Of a DNA stretch of 64,000 bases, positions 36,794 to 48,747 are shown in pieces. Under the pieces are notes generated by a model, which had not been told where the DNA came from, ran no database searches, and was given only the letters and a program-made list of their open reading frames with translations. Within the stretch, counting starts at the first letter, position 1, and every line of letters begins with the position of its first letter. Source of the DNA: Stenopsyche tienmushanensis (Eukaryota; Arthropoda; Insecta; Trichoptera; Stenopsychidae); NCBI GenBank assembly GCA_008973525.1, contig WACJ01000469.1, positions 22,968-86,967 of the forward strand, given 5' to 3'. The position numbers were made by a program, and so were the translations under genes.

Positions 36794-37081
36794 TATTTTT
36801 ATATGCGCGTTCGAGATCGGAGCGAAACGTTCGAACTGTCGAAAGCGTGGTTGTAAAGGTTTAATAAATAATCTAGAAAATGTACGCTGCGACTTTTTCT
36901 CTACGGAAACGCGTCGTCTCCCCTTCGCGGATCCGTCCCCGCCCTCCCGGAGGCTCCCGTTCGTTTCGATCTCTCCCGTCGGAGCGGAAGACCGCCGCGG
37001 TCGGACGGCGGCGCCCTCCGCGACCGCGCTCCGCGAGATCGACGGGGATAATGCAAATCCTCCCGCGAAGCCGTACGCGAT

Positions 37082-37226
37082 TAATCCGCGATCGCGTCGC
37101 TCGGATTCGCGGATTCGGCGACGGACGAGTCGCGGCGCTCTCGATCCGGGATTACCGGATTCCGCAATCGGTGAGACGAATTAGAACTCAAATTGAATTA
37201 AGGAAGGGCGATCGTAGAGTATATAC
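37082..37226 (+). promoter_or_regulatory. Photoreceptor-type opsin promoter
   Basis: About 100-245 bp upstream of the opsin ATG lie the elements of an insect rhodopsin promoter in the usual order. AAATTGAATTA (37190-37200) differs by one base from the RCSI/P3 palindrome TAATTGAATTA, the Pax6-class site of Drosophila Rh genes. It sits 20 bp before TATATA at 37221-37226. Two TAATCC words, the K50 (Orthodenticle-type) homeodomain site, occur at 37082-37087 (+) and 37149-37154 (-). Orthodenticle activates UV and blue opsins in Drosophila. The factor assignments are inference from family knowledge. Confidence 0.7.
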
Positions 37227-37324
37227 GGAGGCCGCGGGGCAGTCCGGGCACTCTTCGGCGGACGCTCGGATCGCTCGGGGCGCCCGAGACGACTCGGACT
37301 CGGCTCTCCCCGAAGCGGCGCGAG

Positions 37325-39005
37325 ATGCGAGAGGCCCTCGGGAACGCGTCGACCCTCCTGCCCGGCGCCAGGTATCTCCGACTTCCGACCCGCGCCCTCG
37401 GCCCCGCCGGTAGGGGCTCGCGGGCCGGTCGCTCTCGAAGCGCGGCTTCGATCGGTCCGCTCTCATTTCGCTCGACGAATTTCGAGGGCCGGCGAGGACG
37501 TCCGACTGCTCGGATGGAACATCCCGGACGACGAGATGGGGCAGATACCGGAGCACTGGCTCGTCTATCCGGAGCCGGAGGCGTCGATGCACTTCCTCCT
37601 GGGGCTCGTCTACGCGGCGTTCACCGTCTTCTCCGTCGTCGGCAACGGACTCGTCCTCTGGATCTTCTCCTCGTGAGTGTCGTCTTCTCTTCCCTCCCGC
37701 GGCCGCTCGCCCCCGCCGGACCGCCGCCGCCCGCGCGCCGGACGGCGGCGGTCCGGCGTCCGACGCGAGCGAACGTGACCGTCCGACCCGTCCCGCGCGC
37801 AGGGCCAAGTCGCTGCAGACCCCGAGTAACATCTTCGTGGTGAACCTGGCCGTCTGCGACTTCATGATGATGGCCAAGACGCCGATCTTCATCTACAACT
37901 GCTTCCGCCGCGGGTTCGCCGCGGGGATAGCGGGCTGCAAGGCGTTCGCGTTCGTGGGGTCGCTGAGCGGGATCGGCGCCGGGATGACGAACGCGTGCAT
38001 CGCGTACGACAGGTAGGCTCGCGCCCCGGGATCGCCCGCGTCGATCTCCCGTCTCGCCGCCGCTTCTCGCCTTCGCAGGTTCAACACGATCACCAAGCCG
38101 TTCGACGGAAGGCTCACGAGGACGAAGGCGCTGTTCATGGTCGGAGTCGTGTGGGCCTACACGGTCCCCTGGGCGGTGCTGCCTCTGCTCGAGGTCTGGG
38201 GCAGGTTCGTTCCCGGTGAGTCCGCCGTCCGAGCGCGACCCCCTCGGCCCGCCCGTCGGTCTCACCGCCGCCTTCCTTCCGTTTCAGAGGGGTTCCTGAC
38301 GCAGTGCACCTTCGACTACCTGACGGACACCTTCGACAACCGCATGTTCGTCGCGGTCATCTTCACCTGCAGCTACGCGATTCCGATGTCGCTCATCATC
38401 TACTACTACAGCCAGATCGTCGGCCACGTCGTCCGCCACGAGAGCGCGCTCAGGGAGCAGGCGAAGAAGATGAACGTCGAGTCTCTGAGGAGCAACCGGA
38501 ACCAGGCGGACCAGTCCGTCGAGATCCGCATCGCGAAGGCGGCCGTCACGGTCTGCTTCCTCTTCGTCGCCTCCTGGACTCCCTACGCCGTCCTCGCCCT
38601 GATCGGGGCGTTCGGCGATCGCAGTCTGCTCACCCCGGGGGTGAGGACCGTCCCCGTTCCTCCCGGAGACGGTCGACGCGTCCGGCGCTGACGGTCCTTT
38701 TCGATTTCAGGTCACCATGATTCCGGCCTGCGCGTGCAAGCTCGTCGCCTGCATAGATCCCTACGTGTACGCGATCAGCCATCCGAGATACAGGTCTCCG
38801 TCCGATCCGACGAACCCGCGGAGCGTACGCCCGTTTTTCTCGCTGACGCGCGCCCTCTCTTTCGAATTTCAGGGCCGAGCTCCAGAAGAAGCTTCCCTGG
38901 CTGGCCATAGAGGAGAGCGCGTCCGACGCGGTCTCGACGACCACGGAGAGCTCCCGGGCGACCGACGCTCCTGCCGCCGCCGCTCCCGCCCCCGCCGCGA
39001 GCTAG
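37325..39005 (+). CDS. UVRh: UV-sensitive rhabdomeric opsin
   Basis: G-protein-coupled photopigment of photoreceptor microvilli that signals through Gq. Seven exons, 37325-37371, 37487-37672, 37803-38012, 38079-38215, 38288-38640, 38711-38793 and 38873-39005, give 382 aa with all phases matching. The N-terminus has the sequon N7-A-S and the segment [16 protein letters not shown] typical of short-wavelength insect opsins. K103 in MMMAKTPIF is the lysine at the bovine-90 position that marks UV rather than blue pigments. C123 and C200 form the extracellular disulfide, YDRF (146-149) replaces DRY, E194 matches bovine E181, [13 protein letters not shown] is the third cytoplasmic loop, K321 in CACKLVAC is the retinal attachment site, and DPYVY replaces NPxxY. 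The tail ends in an alanine/proline run. The exon 2 acceptor is TTCGAG rather than CAG. A photoreceptor promoter lies upstream. Confidence 0.95.
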
Positions 39006-39562
39006 CTCCGGGGGATTCGCCCTCGCGCGCCGCCCTCGCCCGATGACCCTGTGCGAAGATGACTACGAAAATGAATTAAATTGTAATTTTTTTTTTTTTA
39101 TGGATTCCATCGAATCCCGTTCGTCGATCGGAACGAGGCGCAGTCGTTCGTTCGCCTGCGGCCCTCTCCGACGGCTCCCGTTGATACTCGACGATCAGTA
39201 AAACATGTAAAAGTGACAAGTTTGTCGAAAAAAGCAATAATAAAGAATGACTCTTTGAAAGAAACGAAAATGATATATTTTTTATGTAATGTTCAAACCT
39301 TTAAAAAATGCGCGAGACGCTCGTGGGCTACGAATGAAACCATTTTTTTTTTTTTTTGTTGAATCTTGCTTTTTTCCCTTCGTTGATGGAAATTGTCAGC
39401 TAAAAAATATGGCTGCGTGTTGTGTAATAAAATAGGCTCGTTACTGGTGCAGCGGTTGCTTTATTATACACAATATAGTTCTTTTGAGCCATACTTCGAG
39501 TAAAAAATACTAATGCCCCGTCTGCGTTGAGCGCGGGCTTAGTGCTTTTTTACCGATGATTA

Positions 39563-40890
39563 TAGGGTTGTCGACTCTTTCGAAAGGACACGTTCAGAAG
39601 AATTTACGGAAAACGGGTCATTTCAGACAGAGCGCGGGCAACTAATATTTAATATTTTACACACAGCGTAGTAGTGAAACTGCGTATTTCGACGGACGAG
39701 AATGTCCTTTAAAATAAACTTGCCCGTTCCAATCTTCGAAATGACTGTTGACTTTTGAATTCTGGTTTTGGATAGTTGCGTAGGATTAGGTACTGATTCT
39801 AGATTTATTGAGAGAAACGAAGAAAAATTGTCTTCCGAAGAATTAAGTTTTTTTCCGCATATTTTTGATACGATGAGAATGGGACTTACCCCAAACCAAA
39901 TTTTTTCAAAACCGGTTTTCGATATTCGAACAAAACCAGTTTCCACCGGTTTTCGGTTTTAAGATATATAAGATTAAAATAAGGGAAATATTGAAATAAT
40001 TTCAATTTTATTCAATGTTAAAAGCATTAAATCTCATATATTTATAAATGTGAATACAAAAAAAAGAGAGAACGAACACATAAAAAAAATTAAATTTCAA
40101 AATATTTATACAAAGGCTAGTGTATCCCTTAGCTTGTTCCCTCTGAATGTCGATGAAAGGCTGGAAACATATCGATTCACAATATCGAACAAATTTGATA
40201 TTTGGGAATTCCACTTTTTTTATTATATGGTTTTTATATATTAGAATTTGTATAACGTGTTCCTTCTGCAAGAGATCCCGTTTATGGCACTAGTTTTATG
40301 TTTTAAAATTTATGTTTGTTCGGAGTGATTTGTCACAAATATATTTTTTGTTTTGAATTTGGTTTACGAGAAATGCTCAAGTCGGAAGACGCTAAAGGAA
40401 AACTCTGGACTGAATTAAGGAATGAAATGAATTGACGTAAGACAGAACTGAAATCTGGAATATATCTGTAGGACTTTTACGCAAGTAATGTATAGGAAAG
40501 GAATCGGAGAGAGTATGGGAATACTGTCTATAAACGACACAAAGCTAAACGAAAATGACAACATGCAGATATTATTTTTAATGATGATCAATGCGCCTAT
40601 TCGAACAATATGAATGGATTGAAAAGAAATACAAAATTAGAGTAGGTCACATGAAAATTACATTTAAAAAAGGAAACTAATGATCTTAATGACATACATT
40701 TTAATGTTAAATGGATAAATGTCTTTGATTTGCTGATTCATAATTGAAGTACATAAAATGGTAATAATGAAAGACGTTGATAATTAAATTTATTTTTAAA
40801 TTCAAAACCGGATTTTTGTGATAAAAAACCAGGTTTCAATGTTTACAATTTTTGCCTAAAAACCGCTTTTTGAAAACCGACAAGCCCTAG
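39563..40890. mobile_element. Candidate non-autonomous hAT-like element
   Basis: TAGGGTTGTCG at 39563 and, on the other strand from 40890, CTAGGGCTTGTCGGTTTTC look like imperfect termini. Words such as AAAACCGG recur near both ends (39909-39960 and 40806-40880). No clean 8-bp duplication is visible, and the frame at 39623-39946 on the minus strand has no recognised domain. Boundaries are tentative. Confidence 0.35.
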
Positions 40891-41594
40891 ATGTGGTTTC
40901 ATCTAAGCTCGATGTGTTCATGTTGTACGAAGAAAAATCTTCGTATTTTAACTGCTTTTAGAAGTAGCATACATTTGAACGCTTTGACTTTGTCACACAT
41001 GTTCTTAATGATCTCATCTTTTCCCGGCAGCATTAAATTTTAAAAGTGTGTTTTATTATATCAAACGCGAAAGAGAAATCTCATAACCGTGTCGGATTAG
41101 ACGATGAGCTCGTGTCTCAATTTTGGTTACTAAAAGCTGACATGCTTCTTTTTTAAATCCCAGAATTATTTAAGAATCACGGAGTAGGATATCCGTAGAT
41201 CGGAATATTCGCATTCTAGTTCACCTACAAAAGCGGAAAATTGTCGCTGATTTTAAGAGATCTTATGAAACATTTTTCGCTAATTGCCTAGCACGGAAGC
41301 CTACGTAGCCTAACCTACGCAAGGGAATAGTTACTAATTAAAAAGGGCAAACTCGACAATATTATTCATATATAATGATTACTATAGAAGAAGATTAAAA
41401 TGTTCTAAGTTATGTTAGAAAATATTTTTTTAATATAAATAAAAGTAATTGTCATAAACGTAATTAAAACCAAAATCGAAGTGAAGAAATAACTGTTTGA
41501 AGTCCTGTTTTTTCACGATAAAGAGTTTTATAACGTGCTGTCTTTCTCGGTCGCCTATCATACTGGAGATTTATTATGTGTACATTCTCTATTG

Positions 41595-41922
41595 CAAGGT
41601 TGTCCAACCTTTTTCGTCTTGGGAGCTACCTTTTAATTTAAAATTGGCTCGGGATCGACTTCTAATATGATTCTTATAGAAATTACATTTAAGGTGTTTC
41701 TTTTTCCTTTCTTTAAACTTAAAAACTCAAATTAGCAGATAAACACGAATCAAGTCGAGCTAAAGAGTTCGATCTCCGGAATTTTATTTTTCATCGTCGG
41801 CTGTAAATATATTTATATAAAGTAATTTTTTTTTTTTCAAATTTCACGGAAGTCGTCGGGATCGACCAAATTTTGCTTAAAGATCGACTGGTCGATCCGG
41901 ATCGACCGGTTGGACATCCCTG
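41595..41922. mobile_element. hAT MITE with perfect target duplication
   Basis: The element is bounded by an exact 8-bp duplication CTCTATTG (41587-41594 and 41923-41930). Its ends are CAAGGTTGTCCAACC and, on the other strand, CAGGGATGTCCAACC. This terminus pattern and duplication length are diagnostic of hAT. The 328-bp interior codes for nothing. Confidence 0.85.
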
Positions 41923-42035
41923 CTCTATTGGAATCCTATTCTTTTATAGCATTTGTTAAGATGCGCGAAGACTTGATTCATATTTTTCATTGTCGGTCGT
42001 AATGCTCGTATCGACTCCTTCGTCCTCACTTTCGT

Positions 42036-42150
42036 TATGTTGATAACGCATTACTCAATAAGTCCGTAGAATATTTTTTTACAAAAATGCGGAAAGAGTT
42101 GAGTCAAAATAAATCCTACGAACTTATCGAACGATGTGTTATGTCAATAA
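42036..42150. mobile_element. Short mariner-like foldback MITE
   Basis: The two arms match as imperfect inverted repeats over about 35 bases. The left arm contains ACTCAATAAGTCCGTAGAAT and the right arm, on the other strand, TTCGATAAGTTCGTAGGAT. Words of the type GATAAGTCC occur in mariner termini. Only about 25 bp separate the arms, so this is nearly a palindrome. Confidence 0.55.
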
Positions 42151-42159
42151 TTCTCGCTG

Positions 42160-44197
42160 ATTGATTGAGCATTCATTCAATCGAGGTACGGAGTGAAATT
42201 CAATCAAATCGTTAACATCTTCGTTGTTGACGTCCAAGCTTAGTTTATTCTTTAGGCTAACTATTTTATCTTTGATACTTTCCAGAACATCTTTAGAATT
42301 TATAAAATCACTCATAACATAAACCGGGAACCTTTCATCGTTGACTCGTTTATTTCAGTCCGCGGATCTTCGATATTATTTATTACGTTCCATACCTGCA
42401 ACTACAATTTCAGACGTGTCCGCGAATGCGTTAAGGTAGACATAATATCTATCGCAATAAATCCGGCAAAACGGATCTAAAACGAAAAAGGAACGATCTG
42501 TGTCTGAAAAGGATCATCTCCGAGTCGGATGCCCCCTTGGGTCAATTTTAAAAGTAATCACTTCTAGCAGATTTGCTCCCGAGGTAGAAAAGACATTAGC
42601 AGAGAAGAGAAGCCAAGTGTCCTTTTTTATTTCTGTACCAGTGGCGGATTTACGGCAGACGCACGCTTTGATACCACGTAATTCAAGAAATCTAAGCAAG
42701 TGCTCAAATAATAAGTTCATCCTTTAAAATACACGATATGCTTTTTATGCGGCATGTATAAATCGTGGTTGAAATACCATGCTTTCAATTGAAAATTTAG
42801 GTCTTTTCTGTGCCCTAATGCCGCGTAATAATGAAATAGTAATAAGAAATCTCGCTTATCGAGGGCAGAATCATTCCAAAGGACCTCAAATTTATATATG
42901 AAAATAAACCTACATTTCTATGACAATTTGCATTTTTTTGCCGTCCGCCTATACTTATTTTTTTTTTAAATTTCGCTCATGTTAGCTTTTAAGTTTGACA
43001 GCTTTACTGAACGACATCCAAAAAGGGAAAAAAATGTAAATGATTCCGCAGGACAGCGTGCGGTAAACATGCATATGCTAGGACAAATCACCTTTAGACA
43101 ATAAAATATGTAAGTCAAACTCTTTTTTACGCAATTTGTAATATCTCTAAAATGGCTGGCGTGGGCAGGGCCATAACGAGGAAGTGGCAAAGCAGGCGCA
43201 CGCTACTAGCGCAATTTAGCTTGGGGTGCAAAATACCCAGTTGAGAACTCTCAACTCATGAGCAACTGCTCATGGTTTTATTTTACTTAACTATTCTACT
43301 TTACATGAATCAACACTGATTGACTGTCCGTTTTTAAAATATATACTAAGTTGCCTAATCCCTCTTTTCTTCCTTATAATGGGCCGCCGATCCAACCGGC
43401 ATAAGTCCACAATAAAAGAAAGACAATATTTTCGACCGATTGTAAAATTTAAACAACCCACCCAATCAGTCCTCTTCGGACAGCATCGTTTTGTAATGAG
43501 AGATCATAATCGCGTTCAGGAACGGTGTTCGATCGTCATATCAGCGATCCGAAAAGCTGACCGATCAGACACGAGAACCTTGCGGCCACTCCGTCCTCTT
43601 TCTCAAGTTAGATGCTTGCCACGGGCGCTTCGTATCCTCGTTACGGCTCTGAACACCCGAATCGCTCAACAGCAGATTCCACAAAAAGATTCTATCACTG
43701 ACAATCGTTCAAATATAGGATATATCATTGATTATAATCGTTTGAAAGGATACGCATCTAGTTAAATGTATAAAATTATTTATTTCAACAAAATTACATA
43801 TAAAACAATAAAATGTCATAAATTAAAAATGCATATATATACAAACAAATCACACACTCGGATAAAAATAAATTCACTAGTCCACCGTGCACGGATAAAT
43901 GTCGAGACCGAACAATTGATCGTGCAGCAAGGAAGATAAGAATCAACAACTTATTAAATCTGAACAAAAAAGATTAACTTTCACCATTGATCACCCAACC
44001 AGAAACAAGTATATATAATAGAATTTTAAAAAACTATCATCAACGCTTTGAACTATCTTTAAAAATATATAATCTATGTCTTTGTATAAACGCCAGTTTG
44101 TTTCCTTGAACCCTTGATTTCTCAGCAGTTCTATGGCGAGGAAAGGATGGATATGGAATTTATGTTTTAATGATTTGTTCAGTAAATTTTAAAAATA
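42160..44197. other. Intergenic DNA without a recognised gene
   Basis: Only short frames are present. The longest, 43379-43765 (+, 128 codons), is basic and rich in arginine but has no recognisable domain, and its base use does not differ from its surroundings. Phrases such as 'cagtggcggatttacggc' (about 42638) are frequent at transposon ends, so repeat debris is likely. Confidence 0.4.
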
Positions 44198-44710
44198 CAA
44201 TAGAATCTCAAAAATTCAAATCCTGCCTTCTTAAATTCAACATAACAAATCATTCCAATTGATAAAAATAGCTTAACGGGATGAAAAATTCTGCCGTGCA
44301 GAACGCAAGTTTCTCATGTCATCCATCAAGGAATCGCTTTCAAGAATGACTATTATATATATCTACTAAAATATCGAGACAAATAAAAAACAATGCCACC
44401 AAAAGAAAAATCAAAATATTAATCAGCAGACGGACATGTCAATAATTGCATATATAATAATAAATAGAGTTTCCAACTTTTTGTTCCACACCGTTTTACA
44501 CATTCTTTTGTTCCGTTGGCCTGTCATTTGAGATTTAAATTTCATAACACGCCCTACCTAACTGTAAAGCATGAAATGGAATTGAAGATTGAGAAATTTA
44601 TGAAGAACGGACTTATGGAGTGTTTATATATAAACTCTGAACAATTCCTCCATTATTATTGTTCACCATTATTTGGATAACTACTGGTACTGAAAATCGA
44701 GGCTCTACAG
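44198..44710. mobile_element. pogo/Tigger-type MITE
   Basis: Flanked by TA on both sides (44196-44197 and 44711-44712). The left end starts CAATAGAATCTCAAAAATTC and the right end, on the other strand, CTGTAGAGCCTCGATTTTC. These match the 'C-A-x-T-A-G-A-x-C-C-T-C' style of pogo/Tigger termini, and the same terminus ends the coding relic at 60742. The interior (513 bp in all) has no transposase. Confidence 0.65.
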
Positions 44711-46994
44711 TACTCTTGTCGATTTTTATTGTTAGAATGCAAAAATAAAAGCGATCTTAACCCTTCTAATAGATAAATAAAAATCATTAAGTCATTGTTC
44801 ATACAAAATTATTATTTACTTCCAATATAACATAATGAACGAGGACTCGGAATATTTATTACAGATGAATGTCATGGAATTTTATTTTGAACTGTAGTCA
44901 TTAATACAACTTGAGATTTCTCTCTATGGCATTATATATACAAATGTTGATAAACAATTTTTCTATATTTTTATAATATAGTGTAAAAATTAAAACAAAC
45001 TGAATGAGTCTTAAAAATGGAAAAGGCATTCTTTTTGTTTGTTAATTACACGCTCTAAATCAAATGAAAATCTAAAATAAATAAAAATTCATTAACTATC
45101 AATAAGTTATACAAATAGGAAACGTGATAAATTTTAAATACTACTAACATAGGGGAAAATTAGATTGAAATATTGATTTCAAAGCTGGGAAATATCTCAT
45201 GTTTTTGAAAACTATAACTACACTTTTTAAAGCAGTATAAAATTACTAAAGGTAAGGTTGTTTCGTTAAAACAGTACGGGAAGAATTACACTACATAAGG
45301 GTCACACAATTTATTTACATACGATATGTTGAATCAGACGCCAGATAATAAAACAATCCACCAAATATTAATATTTTCCGGGAACATGATTTTACTGGTT
45401 TTTCGACATAGAGCATTTTCATATTGAACATGCAACATACAAATGTAAGGTGTATCTATCAGCTGTACCACACAAAATAAAGACAAAAGTATGAGTTCAT
45501 CTTTGACCGAAACCTAACAGAAAAAAGGAAACAACAGTTTCGGTAGAAAAGCTCTTCTAATCAATTGCACGTGCCCTCCGCTTAGCATATGATGTATGAT
45601 AGAAAAGACAAATTGTTTTTTAAACCTCTTTTGTCATCATTTTGTACCATACAAATTAATAATAAAATTGATCAGGTGACAGAATCATATGTTCAAAAAT
45701 AATAATGACCAATATCTGGGACTCTGAATTCACAACTCGGCAAACATCAAAGGCAATAGAAATTTTCTCTGTAAAAAATCTCATTTTTAATGGATCTCAT
45801 GTTGCTTGTATTAGATACTTTAGATTGTTTCAATAAGATCCAGCAGGTAAAGAGACAAAGCTACGCTGGATAAATTTGGACAGCAGTAAAATGTTATATT
45901 GTTATATGAAGTAACGAACATATTTTAATAATTAAAAATATATTCTTCGATACCAGTTTGAATAGATTAATTTTGTGATGATAAAACATGCCCTCTTTTG
46001 TTATAATTGTAGATATAAATTTCTACTTATACCACATCTACTTCATTGAATCACTTATTGTCGAGTATAACTTAAATAGAAAATTTCTATGCAATGCACC
46101 GGCGATCGCTTGCAGAATCTTTTCACTTACCGAAGATTACAAATATTTTCCATGAAAAACATATTTTAAATCTTTCATTTTACTGTAACAATTGCACAAT
46201 ATAATTTTAGCAGTTTCATTTTAGATTAGAATACATAATGAAAAAGAAAAAACAAAAATAAATAGCCATGTAAAAATAAGAGCTGACAAAAAGCAATTGT
46301 ATTTTAAATCTATTTTCTTAAAACATATGCGCTGAAAGTTTTAATGTAGACAGTCGTTTTTAATATCACGTTTTGATTTAACTTTAAAAGTCGACCATAC
46401 TCTCACTGATCTGTTGAATAAATTCTACAGAAAACTGTTATACATAAAATATATTAAACATCTAATAAAAATATTTACAAATCGCAAAGCGACAGAACAT
46501 AAGGTGTGACAAGTTATTCAGCTATCTAAGATTACAAGAATTGTGACCTGATTCCTTCCCAGTCTTCGAATTATTGTTCGGGACGTTTTATAAAATGCTC
46601 AACGGCACTATCGATCACCGAAGTCGGTACGAGTACCTTTTACTCGTCTTCATTATTTTAAAAGTGCAATTGCATAAAAACCTTTATCAAACGACGCATC
46701 TGAAATTTAAAGCGGTAAGAACGGCCAGTTGAATTAGAAGTGTTCACAGATAGAAAAAAAAATGTAAGATCAATCGTTTGAAACAAAAAACTGTTTTCAT
46801 CATCGGACTACGGCAACTGTGTCATTGATCAAATTTAAACTGTATTCATAAAGATCATATGAAACAAAAAAAAAATGTGAGCCAATTTCGATAGCTCAAA
46901 TCGACCGTCTAAATATAATAGCACCAATTTTCACCCATTTTAAAATAATTACAATTTACGAGAACCGTTTTGTTCGAAGCGTTCGTCGTCTCGC
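44711..46994. other. AT-rich gene-free stretch, may include the FIT2 3' UTR
   Basis: No coding potential, inverted repeats or tandem arrays were recognised. The part nearest 46994 should contain the 3' untranslated region of the minus-strand FIT2 gene, whose polyadenylation site I could not fix. Confidence 0.45.
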
Positions 46995-48149
46995 CTATCT
47001 GGGAGAAGGCGGAGGCTGCGAAGCTCTGTCGTCGGACGGCGATTCGGCGGAATCCTGCTGCCGGGAACCGTACAGAGGCATGCCCATGAAGCGCTTTCCT
47101 TCGCCGACGAGGCTGGCTCGTTTCTTCGACGAGACGGGCGCGACCGACGGCGGCGCTTTCCCTTTTCCATATTTGAAAATGCCTTCTCCTGGCAAATTTG
47201 GAAAATACTTGGGCAATCTGTACCAACCGCGATATGTGACATACCACGTCAGGATGGCGATCGTTCCGCTGATGAACTTTTCGACCATTATGTGATAATA
47301 TATCAACGTACAGAGGAGCATGACGTCCCACAGCAGCTGCAGGGCCGTCATCGCCACGAACGCGGCCCTGACGTAAGGCGTGAACCTCTCGTGGCTGCGT
47401 CTCAGAGAGGAGAGCTCGAGCCGCGTCAAATTCCGCAGGGGATTCGCGCGGACGGTCTTGTCCTCGACGCTCCTCGCGTAGTCCTCGTCGCGGATGAGAT
47501 CCCTGATGCCCTCCCAGCCGACGATGGCCCGCGCCTCCTCGACGAGGACGAGACTCGAATATATCAGAATGAAGCAGTGGCCGGAGATGTCGAAGCCGCT
47601 CCAGAACTGACTGTTCTTGAGGCAGGCCTGTTTGCTGTCGAACGCCTTGTTGGGAATGCAGCGGCCGTACGTTCGCTCGACGTAGTTGAAGAGAGACGTC
47701 CAGACGTACCACGCGAGCGTGGCTATCGCCAACCTGGTCAGGTGCCCTTTGACGATTCGATCTCTCCTGCCGCAGCAGTGCGTGTACGACGTCATGAGGG
47801 CGAAGGGAACGGTCAAGAGGAGCGTCCAGAACCAGCCGATCTTCACGAAGAACACGTTGAAAAAGTTGTCGCTCCTCGAAAAATACGACTTGGGGAAGGT
47901 GGAGACGTCCGCCAGGAGAGAGACGAGAAAGATGATCGCCAAGTATAGACCGACTTTGATGTTGGTATCGAAGAAAATCGACTTTTTGCAGACATGCAAC
48001 AGCATGACGGTGAAGACTTCTCGGACCGAAGCGGGGGCCGTGGTGGGCCTCGTGCCGAGGGGAGGCACGCGCGCCTCGGCCCCGCGAAACTTCATTCTGG
48101 CAGCGCCCGGAGCGCCTCGGGCGCCAGCGGCGGCCCCCGCTGTCACCAT
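46995..48149 (-). CDS. FITM2: Fat storage-inducing transmembrane protein (FIT2)
   Basis: Endoplasmic-reticulum membrane protein needed for lipid-droplet formation; the family acts as an acyl-CoA diphosphatase. A single uninterrupted frame of 384 codons on the minus strand. Several membrane segments are visible, for example about 65-80, 104-121, 138-154, 191-205 and 264-287. Two histidines match the family's active site: H191 in DISGHCFILIYSS and H286 in LIYYHIMVEKF. TSYTHCCGRR and WYVTYRGWYRLPKYFPNLPG are also typical. The first 18 residues are Ala/Gly-rich, and a second Met at 19 may be the true start. The basic, serine/proline-rich tail after residue 330 is longer than in human FIT2. CpG-rich DNA at the 5' end suggests the promoter lies at 48150-48230. 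Confidence 0.93.
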   Translation of the reverse strand: MVTAGAAAGARGAPGAARMKFRGAEARVPPLGTRPTTAPASVREVFTVMLLHVCKKSIFFDTNIKVGLYLAIIFLVSLLADVSTFPKSYFSRSDNFFNVFFVKIGWFWTLLLTVPFALMTSYTHCCGRRDRIVKGHLTRLAIATLAWYVWTSLFNYVERTYGRCIPNKAFDSKQACLKNSQFWSGFDISGHCFILIYSSLVLVEEARAIVGWEGIRDLIRDEDYARSVEDKTVRANPLRNLTRLELSSLRRSHERFTPYVRAAFVAMTALQLLWDVMLLCTLIYYHIMVEKFISGTIAILTWYVTYRGWYRLPKYFPNLPGEGIFKYGKGKAPPSVAPVSSKKRASLVGEGKRFMGMPLYGSRQQDSAESPSDDRASQPPPSPR

Positions 48150-48506
48150 GCTGTGCCGACTGTCAACTCGACCCTGACCGCTCTCTTTTCGGCCATTCGT
48201 CGCTCCTTCCTTTTAAATTTTATTTCTATTTTCAAAATGTAAACATAAATAAGTATTTTAGATATTCACGAAGACCGGGTTGCCCAAATAATAAATATTT
48301 CAATTCAATCGGACTGAAATTCATAATTCTCGTTTGAAAGTAAAGCGATGCTAAAGGCATATTTCGTTTTGGTGCAATTTAACCCCAAATAACTAGATAC
48401 GGTTGGCAACGTTCGTGATTTGACATATCGACATAATATGCTATCTCATTGGGGGCGCCCGTCTGTAAATATAAATTGGCTGCCCCCTGTTTTTTTTCAA
48501 AATTAA

Positions 48507-48747
48507 CTCTTTCAGACCTGGCGTGCACAATTGTAGACATATTTTTTTTTTTTATATTCTCCTTATTATACTTTAGACACATGGAATTTACAAAATCCAT
48601 CGGATGAAAAAAATAATTCAGATCTGAAAGGCTTGTGCATAATTGTAGACACAAAATACAATTTTTTTATAGTCTCCTTATTATACTTTAGACACATGGA
48701 ATTTACAAAATCCATCGGATGAAAAAAATAATTCAGATCTGAAAGAG
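48507..48747. mobile_element. piggyBac-like MITE with internal tandem duplication
   Basis: TTAA flanks both ends (48503-48506 and 48748-48751). Terminal repeats are CTCTTTCAGACCTGG and, on the other strand, CTCTTTCAGATCTG. The interior consists of two direct copies of a roughly 115-bp unit, one starting GTGCACAATTGTAGACA (about 48513) and the next GTGCATAATTGTAGACA (about 48642). Both copies share 'ctccttattatactttaga' and 'acaaaatccatcggatg' almost exactly. Confidence 0.75.

Noticed and set aside
43379..43765. 128-codon plus-strand frame in the gene desert
   Set aside because: No recognisable domain, no nearby promoter or splice sites, and repeat-like surroundings.
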